Origin: Chthoniobacter flavus
Lineage (GTDB): Bacteria > Verrucomicrobiota > Verrucomicrobiia > Chthoniobacterales > JACTMZ01
Length of the DNA: 38,967 nucleotides
Direction: 5' to 3'
Assembly: GCA_945878135.1 (NCBI GenBank)
Contig: CAMDUL010000026.1
Location: 1 to 38,967 of the forward strand
Position 1 is the stretch's first letter; each line of letters begins with the position of its first letter. The notes under the pieces are model-generated. The model did not search any database, was not told the DNA's origin, and saw only the letters and a program-made list of their open reading frames with translations. Shown in pieces: positions 21,325 to 28,227 of the stretch. The translations under genes and the position numbers were made by a program.

Positions 21325-21342
21325 TGTGGCAAAATTGTCGCA
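21325..21342 (+). promoter_or_regulatory. 18-bp palindrome upstream of the metallophosphatase
   Basis: TGTGGCAAAATTGTCGCA is a better palindrome than the PEP copies, with one change in each half-site. TTGATG (21352-21357) starts exactly 9 nt after it, the same geometry as at 2152, 3270 and 16607. It is 55 nt from the ATG. Confidence 0.5.
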
Positions 21343-21397
21343 TCATCCGGGTTGATGCCGGGCGGGACAGTTGGGCATGTCATAGGCTGCCCCGCCG

Positions 21398-22603
21398 ATG
21401 AAACGCCTCCTGGTCCCTTTGCTCGCGACCCTGCTGGTCGGGGCGGCGGCATCCGTCTGGCTGGCGCGCGGGGAACAGGGCCCGCGCCTCGAGGGCGACT
21501 GTCCGCTCTACCTGACCTGGCGCGGCGATCCGACGACGACGATGACGGTGACTTGGCTCTGCCGCGACCAAGACGCTCCGGAACCGGCGGTGTTCTTCCG
21601 TGCTGCCGGTGACGGTGCCTGGCAACTTGCCGGCGGAACGAGCGGCATTTTCCCGCACACCGGCTGGCGGCTGCACCGGGTGGAGTTGACCGGACTGACA
21701 CCCGGAACGTTGCATCATTTCCTCGTGGCGGGAGAAGGACGGATCCACAGCTTCCGCACGCTGCCGTCCACGCTGGAGCGTCCGGTCCGTTTCGTGGAAG
21801 GCGGGGATGTCGGCAAGGATTTCGAAGTCATGGACGGCGTCAACCGCCTTGCGGCGTCGGTCGATCCGGACTTTGCCGTCTGGGGCGGCGACCTCGCCTA
21901 CTGCAACGGCGACCCGGACAAGGCGTGGCGCTGGTGGCGCTTCTTCCAATCCGTGCACCGGCACCTGCGCACGCCGGACGGGCGCCTCGTGCCGCTGGTC
22001 GTCACGCCCGGCAACCATGAGTTGCCGCGGGACGGCGGCGCGGCGGATTGTTACCTTGCGCTCTTTCCCGCCGCGGACGGACGCAGCTACGGGGCGCTTG
22101 ATGCGGGGGATTATCTTAGCCTGCTCCTGCTTGACACGGGGCATCTGGCGGAGATCGAAGGGGCTCAGACCGACTGGCTGGCCGGGGCGCTGGAGCAGCG
22201 GCGCGGACGCGCGCATGTGTTTCCCGTTTACCACCGCGGGGCCTATCCTTCGGTGCGCGATTTCGAAAACCGTCATGCGCGCGCGGTGCGTGCGCATTGG
22301 GTCCCGCTCTTCGAGAAGCACGGAGTGAGGCTGGCTTTCGAACATCACGACCACACCTACAAAGTCACGCCGGCCTTGCGGGAGGGGCGGCCGGACGAAA
22401 CCGGCGTGGTCTACGCGGGCGACGGGGCTTGGGGGGTGGACACACGGACGGTGCGCGCGGATGCACCCTATCTGCGCCGCTCCGGTTCGTGGCACCACTT
22501 CCACGAGGTGACGCTCGAGCCGCACCGCCGGACCGTGCGATCGGTGGCGGCGGACGGGACGGAAATCGACCGGTTTGAACAGGCCGTGGCGGGCGGACGT
22601 TGA
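21398..22603 (+). CDS. Secreted calcineurin-like metallophosphatase (purple acid phosphatase-like)
   Basis: Protein of 401 residues. A signal peptide or anchor (about 1-24, LLVPLLATLLVGAAASVWLA) precedes a fibronectin-like N-terminal domain (PLYLTWRGDPTTTMTVTW, typical of purple acid phosphatases) and a metallophosphoesterase domain: GDVGKD (about 137), WGGDLAYCNGD (about 165), TPGNHE (about 205), H of YHRGAY (about 281) and HHDHTYKV (about 312), the usual metal ligands. It would release phosphate from esters in the periplasm or outside. The family Asp in motif I is present (GGDVG). It may share a regulator with the phytase-like esterase at 4765. Confidence 0.88.
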   Translation: MKRLLVPLLATLLVGAAASVWLARGEQGPRLEGDCPLYLTWRGDPTTTMTVTWLCRDQDAPEPAVFFRAAGDGAWQLAGGTSGIFPHTGWRLHRVELTGLTPGTLHHFLVAGEGRIHSFRTLPSTLERPVRFVEGGDVGKDFEVMDGVNRLAASVDPDFAVWGGDLAYCNGDPDKAWRWWRFFQSVHRHLRTPDGRLVPLVVTPGNHELPRDGGAADCYLALFPAADGRSYGALDAGDYLSLLLLDTGHLAEIEGAQTDWLAGALEQRRGRAHVFPVYHRGAYPSVRDFENRHARAVRAHWVPLFEKHGVRLAFEHHDHTYKVTPALREGRPDETGVVYAGDGAWGVDTRTVRADAPYLRRSGSWHHFHEVTLEPHRRTVRSVAADGTEIDRFEQAVAGGR

Positions 22604-22635
22604 CGGTAAGGCGGGATTCGGGCAGCCTCTTTCCC

Positions 22636-23043
22636 ATGTTTGCCGCCGGACGCCTGCAATGCATCAGCCACCTGGCGGCCGCGGTCGCGATGTTTTTCGT
22701 GGCGGGGGGACACTGGGGCGCGTTGCAGACGGTGGCCTGGGCCGGGATGTTGTGGAATTACACGCAGGTGGAGGGTTCGTTGCTCACCGGCGTGAAGAAG
22801 ACCTTCGATGGCGAGCATCCCTGCACGATGTGCGATTCGATCAAGACGGCGAAGGAGAAGGAGCAGTCCAAGCCGGTGACTTTGGTGGCGACGAAAAAAC
22901 TCGAAGCGTTTCCGGCGCCGTTGTGTGCGGCTTTGCCGCCGCGTGACTGCCGCGACTTTGTGTTTCCCGCGTCGGCGGACGTGAGGCCCGCGGCGCGGGC
23001 GGACGCACCGCCCGTGCCGGTCCCCATCGCGGATCTGGTTTAA
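22636..23043 (+). CDS. Small membrane-associated protein with HPCTMC motif
   Basis: Protein of 135 residues; ATG 22636 is preferred over TTG 22600, which overlaps the phosphatase stop. An N-terminal hydrophobic segment (HLAAAVAMFFVAGGHWGALQ) is followed by a conserved-looking block KKTFDGEHPCTMCDSIKTAKE, then a Lys-rich stretch and a Pro/Ala tail. I recall similar FDG-HPC-x-x-C proteins in Verrucomicrobia near metal-handling genes, but cannot check this. The CxxC with adjacent His could bind a metal or redox cofactor. It lies at the edge of the putative metal-linked surface cluster and reads towards it. Confidence 0.6.
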   Translation: MFAAGRLQCISHLAAAVAMFFVAGGHWGALQTVAWAGMLWNYTQVEGSLLTGVKKTFDGEHPCTMCDSIKTAKEKEQSKPVTLVATKKLEAFPAPLCAALPPRDCRDFVFPASADVRPAARADAPPVPVPIADLV

Positions 23044-23173
23044 GTCCCGCGACGCGGAGCGTTTCCGCGTTGCCTTCCCGAACGGCCATCCGGCCGGTTC
23101 GCGCCGCTTCACCCGCACCCCGTGTGCGCCCCTCGCGGTGCGGAAGAAACCAATCACTTCACAAAATCCAAAA

Positions 23174-23986
23174 ATGAAATCTTCAACATATATCGTTCTT
23201 CTCCTGGCGGCGGTCTGGGCCGCGCCCTCGGGCCTGCAGGCCCATATCAGTTATTCCGGACGCAACTTCGGCGCGCTCGTCGTCGGGTCTCCGGCGGCCG
23301 GCAACCTCACGCAGACGGTGAGCAGTTCCTTCGGCTGGGCCGATGCGACCGATGACGACTGGGGCGACAGCCACCGCGGACGCTTTTTCCGCTTCACGCT
23401 GGAGACGTCCGCCGCAGTCATGATCACCGTCGAGCGCAATGCCAACGGGACCGGCGTGGCGGGAACTTTTCTTCCGGCCTTCTCGCTGTTCGCAGGTTTG
23501 GCGCAGGGTTCGCCGGAGGCGCTGGCGCACGACAGCGCCGCACTGTCCGTCGCCTCGCGTCCGGCCGGCACGGAGGGATCCTTCCGCGCCCTGACCGACT
23601 GGTCGATCGGCAACGATCCGACTTATGTCACGGCCGGCGATCCGACGAGCGGCATCCTCTTCGAGGCGCGTCTGGCTCCGTTCACCTACCTCGGCCACGC
23701 GGCCGACGGGACGAGTGCCAACTTCGGCCTCGTGCCGGGAATCAATGGCGATGGCCATGCGGATGGCTTTGTCACCGCGACCTTCCACGGTCTCGCGCCC
23801 GGCCATTACTCGCTGTTTCTCGGCGGCGCGAATTATGGGGCGCAGGCGACCGAGACCGGACCGACTTATCCGACCTACGGCGTCAATGTCACCGTGCAGG
23901 CGGTGCCGGAGCCTTCCACCTGGGCCATGCTGTTGGCCGGCGGGGCGTTGGCGGGTGCCGCGTTGCGGAGGAAAGCGCGCCGATGA
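23174..23986 (+). CDS. PEP-CTERM protein, first gene of the + strand half of the surface cluster
   Basis: Exported protein of 270 residues; ATG 23174 gives MKSSTYIVLLLAAVWAAPSG with cleavage near QAHIS. The mature part opens HISYSGRNFGALV and contains FGWADATDDDWGDSHRGRFF, SIGNDPTYVTAGDPTSG and HAADGTSANFGLVPGINGDG, Asp/Gly-rich turns that could bind calcium. The C-terminus is AVPEPSTWAMLLAGG with a KARR tail; this variant differs from the RRRARC cassettes at 2257-10284 and has neither their operator nor their hairpin, so it is under other control. Its stop overlaps the start of the pseudopilin (ATGA), so these two and the next gene form one operon. Confidence 0.88.
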   Translation: MKSSTYIVLLLAAVWAAPSGLQAHISYSGRNFGALVVGSPAAGNLTQTVSSSFGWADATDDDWGDSHRGRFFRFTLETSAAVMITVERNANGTGVAGTFLPAFSLFAGLAQGSPEALAHDSAALSVASRPAGTEGSFRALTDWSIGNDPTYVTAGDPTSGILFEARLAPFTYLGHAADGTSANFGLVPGINGDGHADGFVTATFHGLAPGHYSLFLGGANYGAQATETGPTYPTYGVNVTVQAVPEPSTWAMLLAGGALAGAALRRKARR

Positions 23987-24594
23987 AAAACCGGGCCACG
24001 GCTTTCACCTTGGTCGAGTTGCTCGTTGTTATCGCCATCATCGCGGTTCTGGCTTCGCTCGCTTACGCGGGCGCCGGGGCCATGATCGGCAAAGGCCACG
24101 CCACCAAATGCCTCGCCAACATGCGGCAGATCGGCGCGGCCATGCAGATGTTCGCGGGGGACCACGACGGGCGTTTGCCCGGCACCTCGCACGGGGTGTC
24201 GTGGACCAATTCGCTCGGCGCTTATCTCGGCACGAATTTCGCCGCGAAGTGTCCGGCCGTGCCGGACCACCGGGCGCGCGTGACCTACGGATGGAACGAC
24301 AGCCTCGCCGACGTTCGGGGGCAAGGCGTCCGCTTGGCCGCGTGCCGCACGCCGGGCGCGACCATGGCGGCGGCGGAGTTGGCCGCGAACCAGACGAGCG
24401 AGCATTTCCACTTCGCCGGCGGACGCGGCGGCGCGGCGCGGGTCACGCCGAACCAGTTCAAGGCGGCGGTCAACGTCGAGGTGCACAATGGCGGCGCGAA
24501 CTATCTCTTTGTCGACGGGCACGTGGAAAATCTGGCGTGGACCGAAGTGCAAAGGCGGCTGCGTCAGCCGGAGACGACCTTCCTGGTGCCATGA
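23983..24594 (+). CDS. Pseudopilin, H-X9-DG family
   Basis: Protein of 203 residues. The short leader MKNRATAF and [20 protein letters not shown] form the prepilin processing site and stalk. Next come the usual KCLANMRQIGAAMQMF segment and a C-terminal H-X9-DG (His of EVHNGG, then FVDGHVENL). ATGA overlaps occur at both ends, with the PEP-CTERM gene before and the anchor-M-like gene after, which implies tight co-expression with exported proteins. Confidence 0.92.
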   Translation: MKNRATAFTLVELLVVIAIIAVLASLAYAGAGAMIGKGHATKCLANMRQIGAAMQMFAGDHDGRLPGTSHGVSWTNSLGAYLGTNFAAKCPAVPDHRARVTYGWNDSLADVRGQGVRLAACRTPGATMAAAELAANQTSEHFHFAGGRGGAARVTPNQFKAAVNVEVHNGGANYLFVDGHVENLAWTEVQRRLRQPETTFLVP

Positions 24595-25340
24595 AAACTA
24601 TTCTCCTGATTTTGCTGCTCTCGCTTGGCGCGGTCCGCGCGCACGACCATGTCGACGTCGGCGTCGATCCCCGCGACGCGCACCGGCTCGGTCTCGATGG
24701 ACCGGCCTATCAACTCGCCCTTTATGTGCCGCGCGGCGAGCCCTTCAGCGGGTATCTTCCGGATTTCCCCGGCGGCTGGCACGCGTGCGAGCTGACCTTC
24801 ACCACGGAGACCAACGCGCTCGATCCCGCCGCGGGCGCCGAGCCGCGGATGGAAATTGTTTCGGTCACCGGGCCGTCCGGCGGATCGTTCGCTTTCTGGG
24901 AAGTCGGGGCGGCTGCGCCGACGTGGATCCTGCCGGCCGGGTGGACGGGGACCGGGGCGACGTTTCCCGTCAATTTCCAGGGGGACACGCATGCGCACGG
25001 ACGCGCTTTCACCATGGACAAACCCGGCACCTACACGGTGAGATTCCGTGCCGTGGATGACACAGGCGCCTTCGCGGCGAGCGCCGACATGACGGTTGTC
25101 TTCCACGCGCAGCAACCGCCGGCGTTATCCATCGGCGTGGCTGGCGGGCAGGTCTCGCTCGCTTTCGCCAGCCGCGTGAATCTTGTCTATGACTTGCAGG
25201 TCTGCACGGACCTGGCGTCCGGCGAGTGGGCGAACGTGGAGGATGACACCTTCATCGACGGTGACGGCCGACGGATCGAACTGACCGATCCGGTCGACGG
25301 ACGGCCGCGAGCGTTTTACCGGCTGGTCGAATACCGGTGA
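24591..25340 (+). CDS. Choice-of-anchor M-like surface protein without PEP-CTERM
   Basis: Exported protein of 249 residues: signal MKTILLILLLSLGAVRA, then HDHVDVGVDP, close to the GHVDV opening of choice-of-anchor M (TIGR03769-type) proteins. The domain's second signature is GDTHAHGRAFTMDKPGTYTV: His-x-His before Phe, then Gly-x-Tyr, shared with the proteins at 25515 and 26272. In Actinobacteria, proteins with this repeat are encoded with zinc/manganese-type ABC transporters, so a metal link is plausible. The C-terminal 80 residues (LVYDLQVCTDLASGEW to RAFYRLVEYR) are a common Verrucomicrobial ending in place of PEP-CTERM. Last gene of the operon. Confidence 0.7.
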   Translation: MKTILLILLLSLGAVRAHDHVDVGVDPRDAHRLGLDGPAYQLALYVPRGEPFSGYLPDFPGGWHACELTFTTETNALDPAAGAEPRMEIVSVTGPSGGSFAFWEVGAAAPTWILPAGWTGTGATFPVNFQGDTHAHGRAFTMDKPGTYTVRFRAVDDTGAFAASADMTVVFHAQQPPALSIGVAGGQVSLAFASRVNLVYDLQVCTDLASGEWANVEDDTFIDGDGRRIELTDPVDGRPRAFYRLVEYR

Positions 25341-25468
25341 GGGGGATTTTCAACTGAAGGCAACGAAGGGGGGATGGGAGGAGGCTGAGACATGGGTCTG
25401 AACCGGAACGAATCGGAAGAAGTTGGCGGCGGAGCGGCGCGAAGGTGCGGTCATGGATTGGGTTAGAG

Positions 25469-25494
25469 GGGCGGGAGGTTCGCGCCTCCCGCCC
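25469..25494. terminator. Hairpin between the converging operons
   Basis: GGGCGGGAGG-TTCGCG-CCTCCCGCCC, a perfect 10-bp stem, with no U-tract on either side. It lies between two convergent gene ends and could block read-through both ways. Confidence 0.5.
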
Positions 25495-25514
25495 GACAAC
25501 CAACGTTGTGGCGA

Positions 25515-26207
25515 TCAACTCCGGCGCCGGCTCAGGAGCGCGAGTGCACCGGCACCGAGCCCGAGCAGGGCGTAGGTGGAAGGCTCTGGCACGACGTCAA
25601 AGGTGAAAGTGGCAGGGGCACCGCTCACGGGGGCGCCGTTGTTGCCGCCGGCCACGAGGGTGATCGTATACGAACCGGCATCGCTGAAGCCGAATTCACC
25701 GTGGCCGTGCTGCCCGGCATTGACGCTGAACGAGCCGTAATTGCCCGGACCGGCGGTCGAGTCGAAGAAGAGATCGGTATTCTCGAACATGTAGAAGTTG
25801 CCGGTGCCCGAGCCGGTGTAGCTGAAGCCGGTCATGGTGAAGGTGACCGGACCGGTGAAGGGCGCGGCCAACTCTTCGGCGCTGAAACCGATGAAGGGCA
25901 TGCCGGCGGCATCGGCGTCGACTTCGGAAGCCGGGGAAACCCAGAGCAGTCCGAGGTTGCTGGCGCCAACGGTCACAGCGACTTTGGCGTTGGTGCCGAA
26001 GTTGTAGCTGATGCTCGAGCCGTCGAGCGGTGCACCTCCGCCCAGATCGTGGCTGTGCAGTTCGAGTTCGAGCTCTGTTTCTTCTCCATGGATGTGTTCA
26101 TGGGCGGCGATGTCCCAGTGTCCCGAGCTGATATTGGTTTGCGCGAGGGCCACGGGGGCAAACCCGAGGACCAGCAGCGCGAACGAACTGATTGTTGGTT
26201 TTTTCAT
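25515..26207 (-). CDS. Choice-of-anchor M-like PEP-CTERM surface protein
   Basis: Exported protein of 230 residues. ATG 26207 (MKKPTISSFALLVLGFAP...) is the right start; the longer ORF adds a polar stretch before the signal. It opens SSGHWDIAAHEHIHGEETEL, a His-rich version of the family's GHVDI motif, and has GQHGHGEFGFSDAGSYTITL, the HxH-F-G-x-Y signature. It ends VVPEPSTYALLGLGAGALAL with an RRRS tail. This is the only member of the trio with PEP-CTERM. Last gene of the minus-strand operon. Zinc or another transition metal as ligand is suggested by the many histidines, not shown. Confidence 0.8.
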   Translation of the reverse strand: MKKPTISSFALLVLGFAPVALAQTNISSGHWDIAAHEHIHGEETELELELHSHDLGGGAPLDGSSISYNFGTNAKVAVTVGASNLGLLWVSPASEVDADAAGMPFIGFSAEELAAPFTGPVTFTMTGFSYTGSGTGNFYMFENTDLFFDSTAGPGNYGSFSVNAGQHGHGEFGFSDAGSYTITLVAGGNNGAPVSGAPATFTFDVVPEPSTYALLGLGAGALALLSRRRS

Positions 26208-26244
26208 TGGTTGTCTTTCGTCTGTGTTTTGGTTTTTGTTTTTT

Positions 26245-26266
26245 CCGGCCGTCACGCGACGGCCGG
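26245..26266 (-). other. Perfect 9-bp intergenic hairpin
   Basis: CCGGCCGTC-ACGC-GACGGCCGG between the two anchor-M-like genes. In the direction of transcription it is followed by an A-run rather than U-run, so it is not a classical terminator; it may set differential mRNA stability within the operon. Confidence 0.5.
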
Positions 26267-26271
26267 GAAAG

Positions 26272-27453
26272 TCAGGGGGCAGCGAGCTGCGTTCGCACCC
26301 GGAGGAAGGCGCGACCGGTCAGGCCGCCACGGAGCAGGTAAGCAAACTCGTCAATACCCTCGGCCACGTTGCGGGGTTGACCGTGGGGCGTGAGTAGGTC
26401 GGCGCGCCAATCGGCGAGTCCGGGTTGCAGGGATGCGGTGGCGACGGGCGTGATGGTCAGGCCTGCGGCGTTGGTGCGTTGGCGCACGGTGAGGATCCAG
26501 GAATCGCCGGCGCGTTCGAGGTGCGGTTCGATAAGGCCGGCGTCGGGCACGAGGGGATCGCCGCCGAAGGCGAACTCCTCGAGGTTGGTGAAGCCGTCGC
26601 CATCCGGGTCGGCCGCGGGTCCGCTCACCAAGGGGTCGGCAGCTTGCGCCGGGTTGAACTCGATGCCGCGCCAGGCGGTGTATGACACGGTCGAAGCCGG
26701 GATCTGCCATTGTTCGACACCGAAGTAGACGGGCAGGAGGCTGCTCACTTCTTGGCCGGTGGCGGCGAGGGTGCCGCGGACGCGGAAGGTAATGCGATAC
26801 ATGCCGGGGGCTTTGAAGAGGAGGTTGAGGTGGGTGTGGCCGAGGCCGAGCATTACCATCTCCCTGTTCGGGTAGGCGGGGTCGAGGGTGAGCTGCATGT
26901 TCACATTCCCGGCGGAGAGGCTGTAGCCGTAGAAGGCGGTGGCGGAAGGTGTGGTGAGGTTTTCCACGGAGTGGACAGTCCAGCGAATGCGGTCAGTGCT
27001 GGATGCACCCGAACCGGTGAAGGTGCCGTTGCGCGGAACTCCGTAGGCGGAGAATCCGAGGTAGAGGGTGAAGGCGTTGTTGCTGGCGTCAGCGCTTGAG
27101 GGGAATGTCCAATAAGTTGCATCCATGGCGCCTTGGAAGTTGTATTGCTCGGAATCATCGTCGCGCTGGCGTTGTCCGGTGGCGGGCAAATAGGCGATGG
27201 CGTCCTCGGGTCCGAATTGGACAACCGGTGTTTCGTCATCGGTGCGGAAACCGCCGCTGAAGGTCTGGGTGTCTGCGTTCCAGATGACATTAAGATCCAG
27301 ATGAGGCACGGGGCGGACAACGTAGCCTGGTCCGACCGCGGGGAAGTATTGGCTGGCGCCGGTTGTGTTGCTGACGAAGACACGGATATCCTCAGCCCTC
27401 GCGCCCATCAGCGTGAAGGTTGCGGTGAAGACAAGAATGGCAGCGCGGAGCAT
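26272..27453 (-). CDS. Choice-of-anchor M-like exported protein with EEFA-type C-terminal module
   Basis: Exported protein of 393 residues. Signal MLRAAILVFTATFTLMGARA; then VFVSNTTGASQYF. Around residue 203, GLGHTHLNLLFKAPGMYRIT is the clearest match in the window to the anchor-M repeat (GHxH, Phe, PG-x-Y). From residue 275 the sequence DPDGDGFTNLEEFAFGGDP begins a calcium-site-like module that ends AFLRVRTQLAAP, matching the end of the 6780 protein. The gene starts 3 nt after the pseudopilin stop and is followed, beyond a hairpin, by the PEP-CTERM member. Confidence 0.75.
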   Translation of the reverse strand: MLRAAILVFTATFTLMGARAEDIRVFVSNTTGASQYFPAVGPGYVVRPVPHLDLNVIWNADTQTFSGGFRTDDETPVVQFGPEDAIAYLPATGQRQRDDDSEQYNFQGAMDATYWTFPSSADASNNAFTLYLGFSAYGVPRNGTFTGSGASSTDRIRWTVHSVENLTTPSATAFYGYSLSAGNVNMQLTLDPAYPNREMVMLGLGHTHLNLLFKAPGMYRITFRVRGTLAATGQEVSSLLPVYFGVEQWQIPASTVSYTAWRGIEFNPAQAADPLVSGPAADPDGDGFTNLEEFAFGGDPLVPDAGLIEPHLERAGDSWILTVRQRTNAAGLTITPVATASLQPGLADWRADLLTPHGQPRNVAEGIDEFAYLLRGGLTGRAFLRVRTQLAAP

Positions 27454-27456
27454 GGG

Positions 27457-28173
27457 TCAGAAATCGACGGTGATATCCTTGCCTGATTCGATGCGCGCTT
27501 TGAGGGCGCGAGCGGCGATGTTTTGCACATGCCCGTCGGCGAAGAGGTAATTGGCGCTGCCGGCGGTGCCGTCGGGCGCCCCGCCGCCGAACGCGTCGGG
27601 CCAGATTTCGCCCCGCACGCCGTTCCACGATCTCATCACACCGGAGTGGATGTGGTCGGTGCCGGTGGCGGTCTTGTTGGTGTTGCCGAGGAACATGATG
27701 ATGGCGCGGGAGGGGTTGGCGATACGTGCGAGCCGGTCGAAGACGGCTGCTCCCGGGACGAGTCTGCCTTTTTCATCAACAAAGGCGTCGATCTCGACGC
27801 GCTCGTTCATGAGGTAGCTGGTGGCGTGGTCGGTGCGGAGCTTCTCGGCGGCGCGCGGGTCGGCGGGGCAGACGCGGACCGAGGTGTAGTTGGTGCCGAG
27901 GTAGGGTTGGAGTTGTTCGATCCAGGTGGCGTCGGGATCGAGGCAGTTGATGCTCGGAAGTTTGCCGTTGTGCTCGGCGGCGTAGAGGTGGATGCCGGCG
28001 CCGATGGACTTCATGTTGGAGGCGCATTTCGATCGCAGGCCCGACTCCATGGCGCCGTTGACGGCGGGGACGGCCAAGGTGGCCAGAACGGCGATGATGG
28101 CGATGACCACCAGCAGCTCGATCAGTGTGAAGGCAGAGCGAAAATCATTTGAGTATCGAAAAAAAGTGTTCAT
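27457..28173 (-). CDS. Pseudopilin of the H-X9-DG type, His replaced
   Basis: Protein of 238 residues starting at ATG 28173 ([20 protein letters not shown]), with processing site, stalk ([19 protein letters not shown]) and [20 protein letters not shown]. The C-terminal block reads [16 protein letters not shown], the same as in the 23983 protein except that the His ten residues before DG is Thr. An extra insertion (about 100-170) distinguishes it from the other two. It follows the beta-barrel gene by 54 nt and precedes an anchor-M-like gene by 3 nt, mirroring the plus-strand operon. An alternative start at 28218 adds 15 polar residues and is less likely. Confidence 0.9.
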   Translation of the reverse strand: MNTFFRYSNDFRSAFTLIELLVVIAIIAVLATLAVPAVNGAMESGLRSKCASNMKSIGAGIHLYAAEHNGKLPSINCLDPDATWIEQLQPYLGTNYTSVRVCPADPRAAEKLRTDHATSYLMNERVEIDAFVDEKGRLVPGAAVFDRLARIANPSRAIIMFLGNTNKTATGTDHIHSGVMRSWNGVRGEIWPDAFGGGAPDGTAGSANYLFADGHVQNIAARALKARIESGKDITVDF

Positions 28174-28227
28174 TATCAACCGTGGCGCAAAAGCAGGGGC
28201 GGTGCGGTTGTTTCTCACAGCGAGCGG

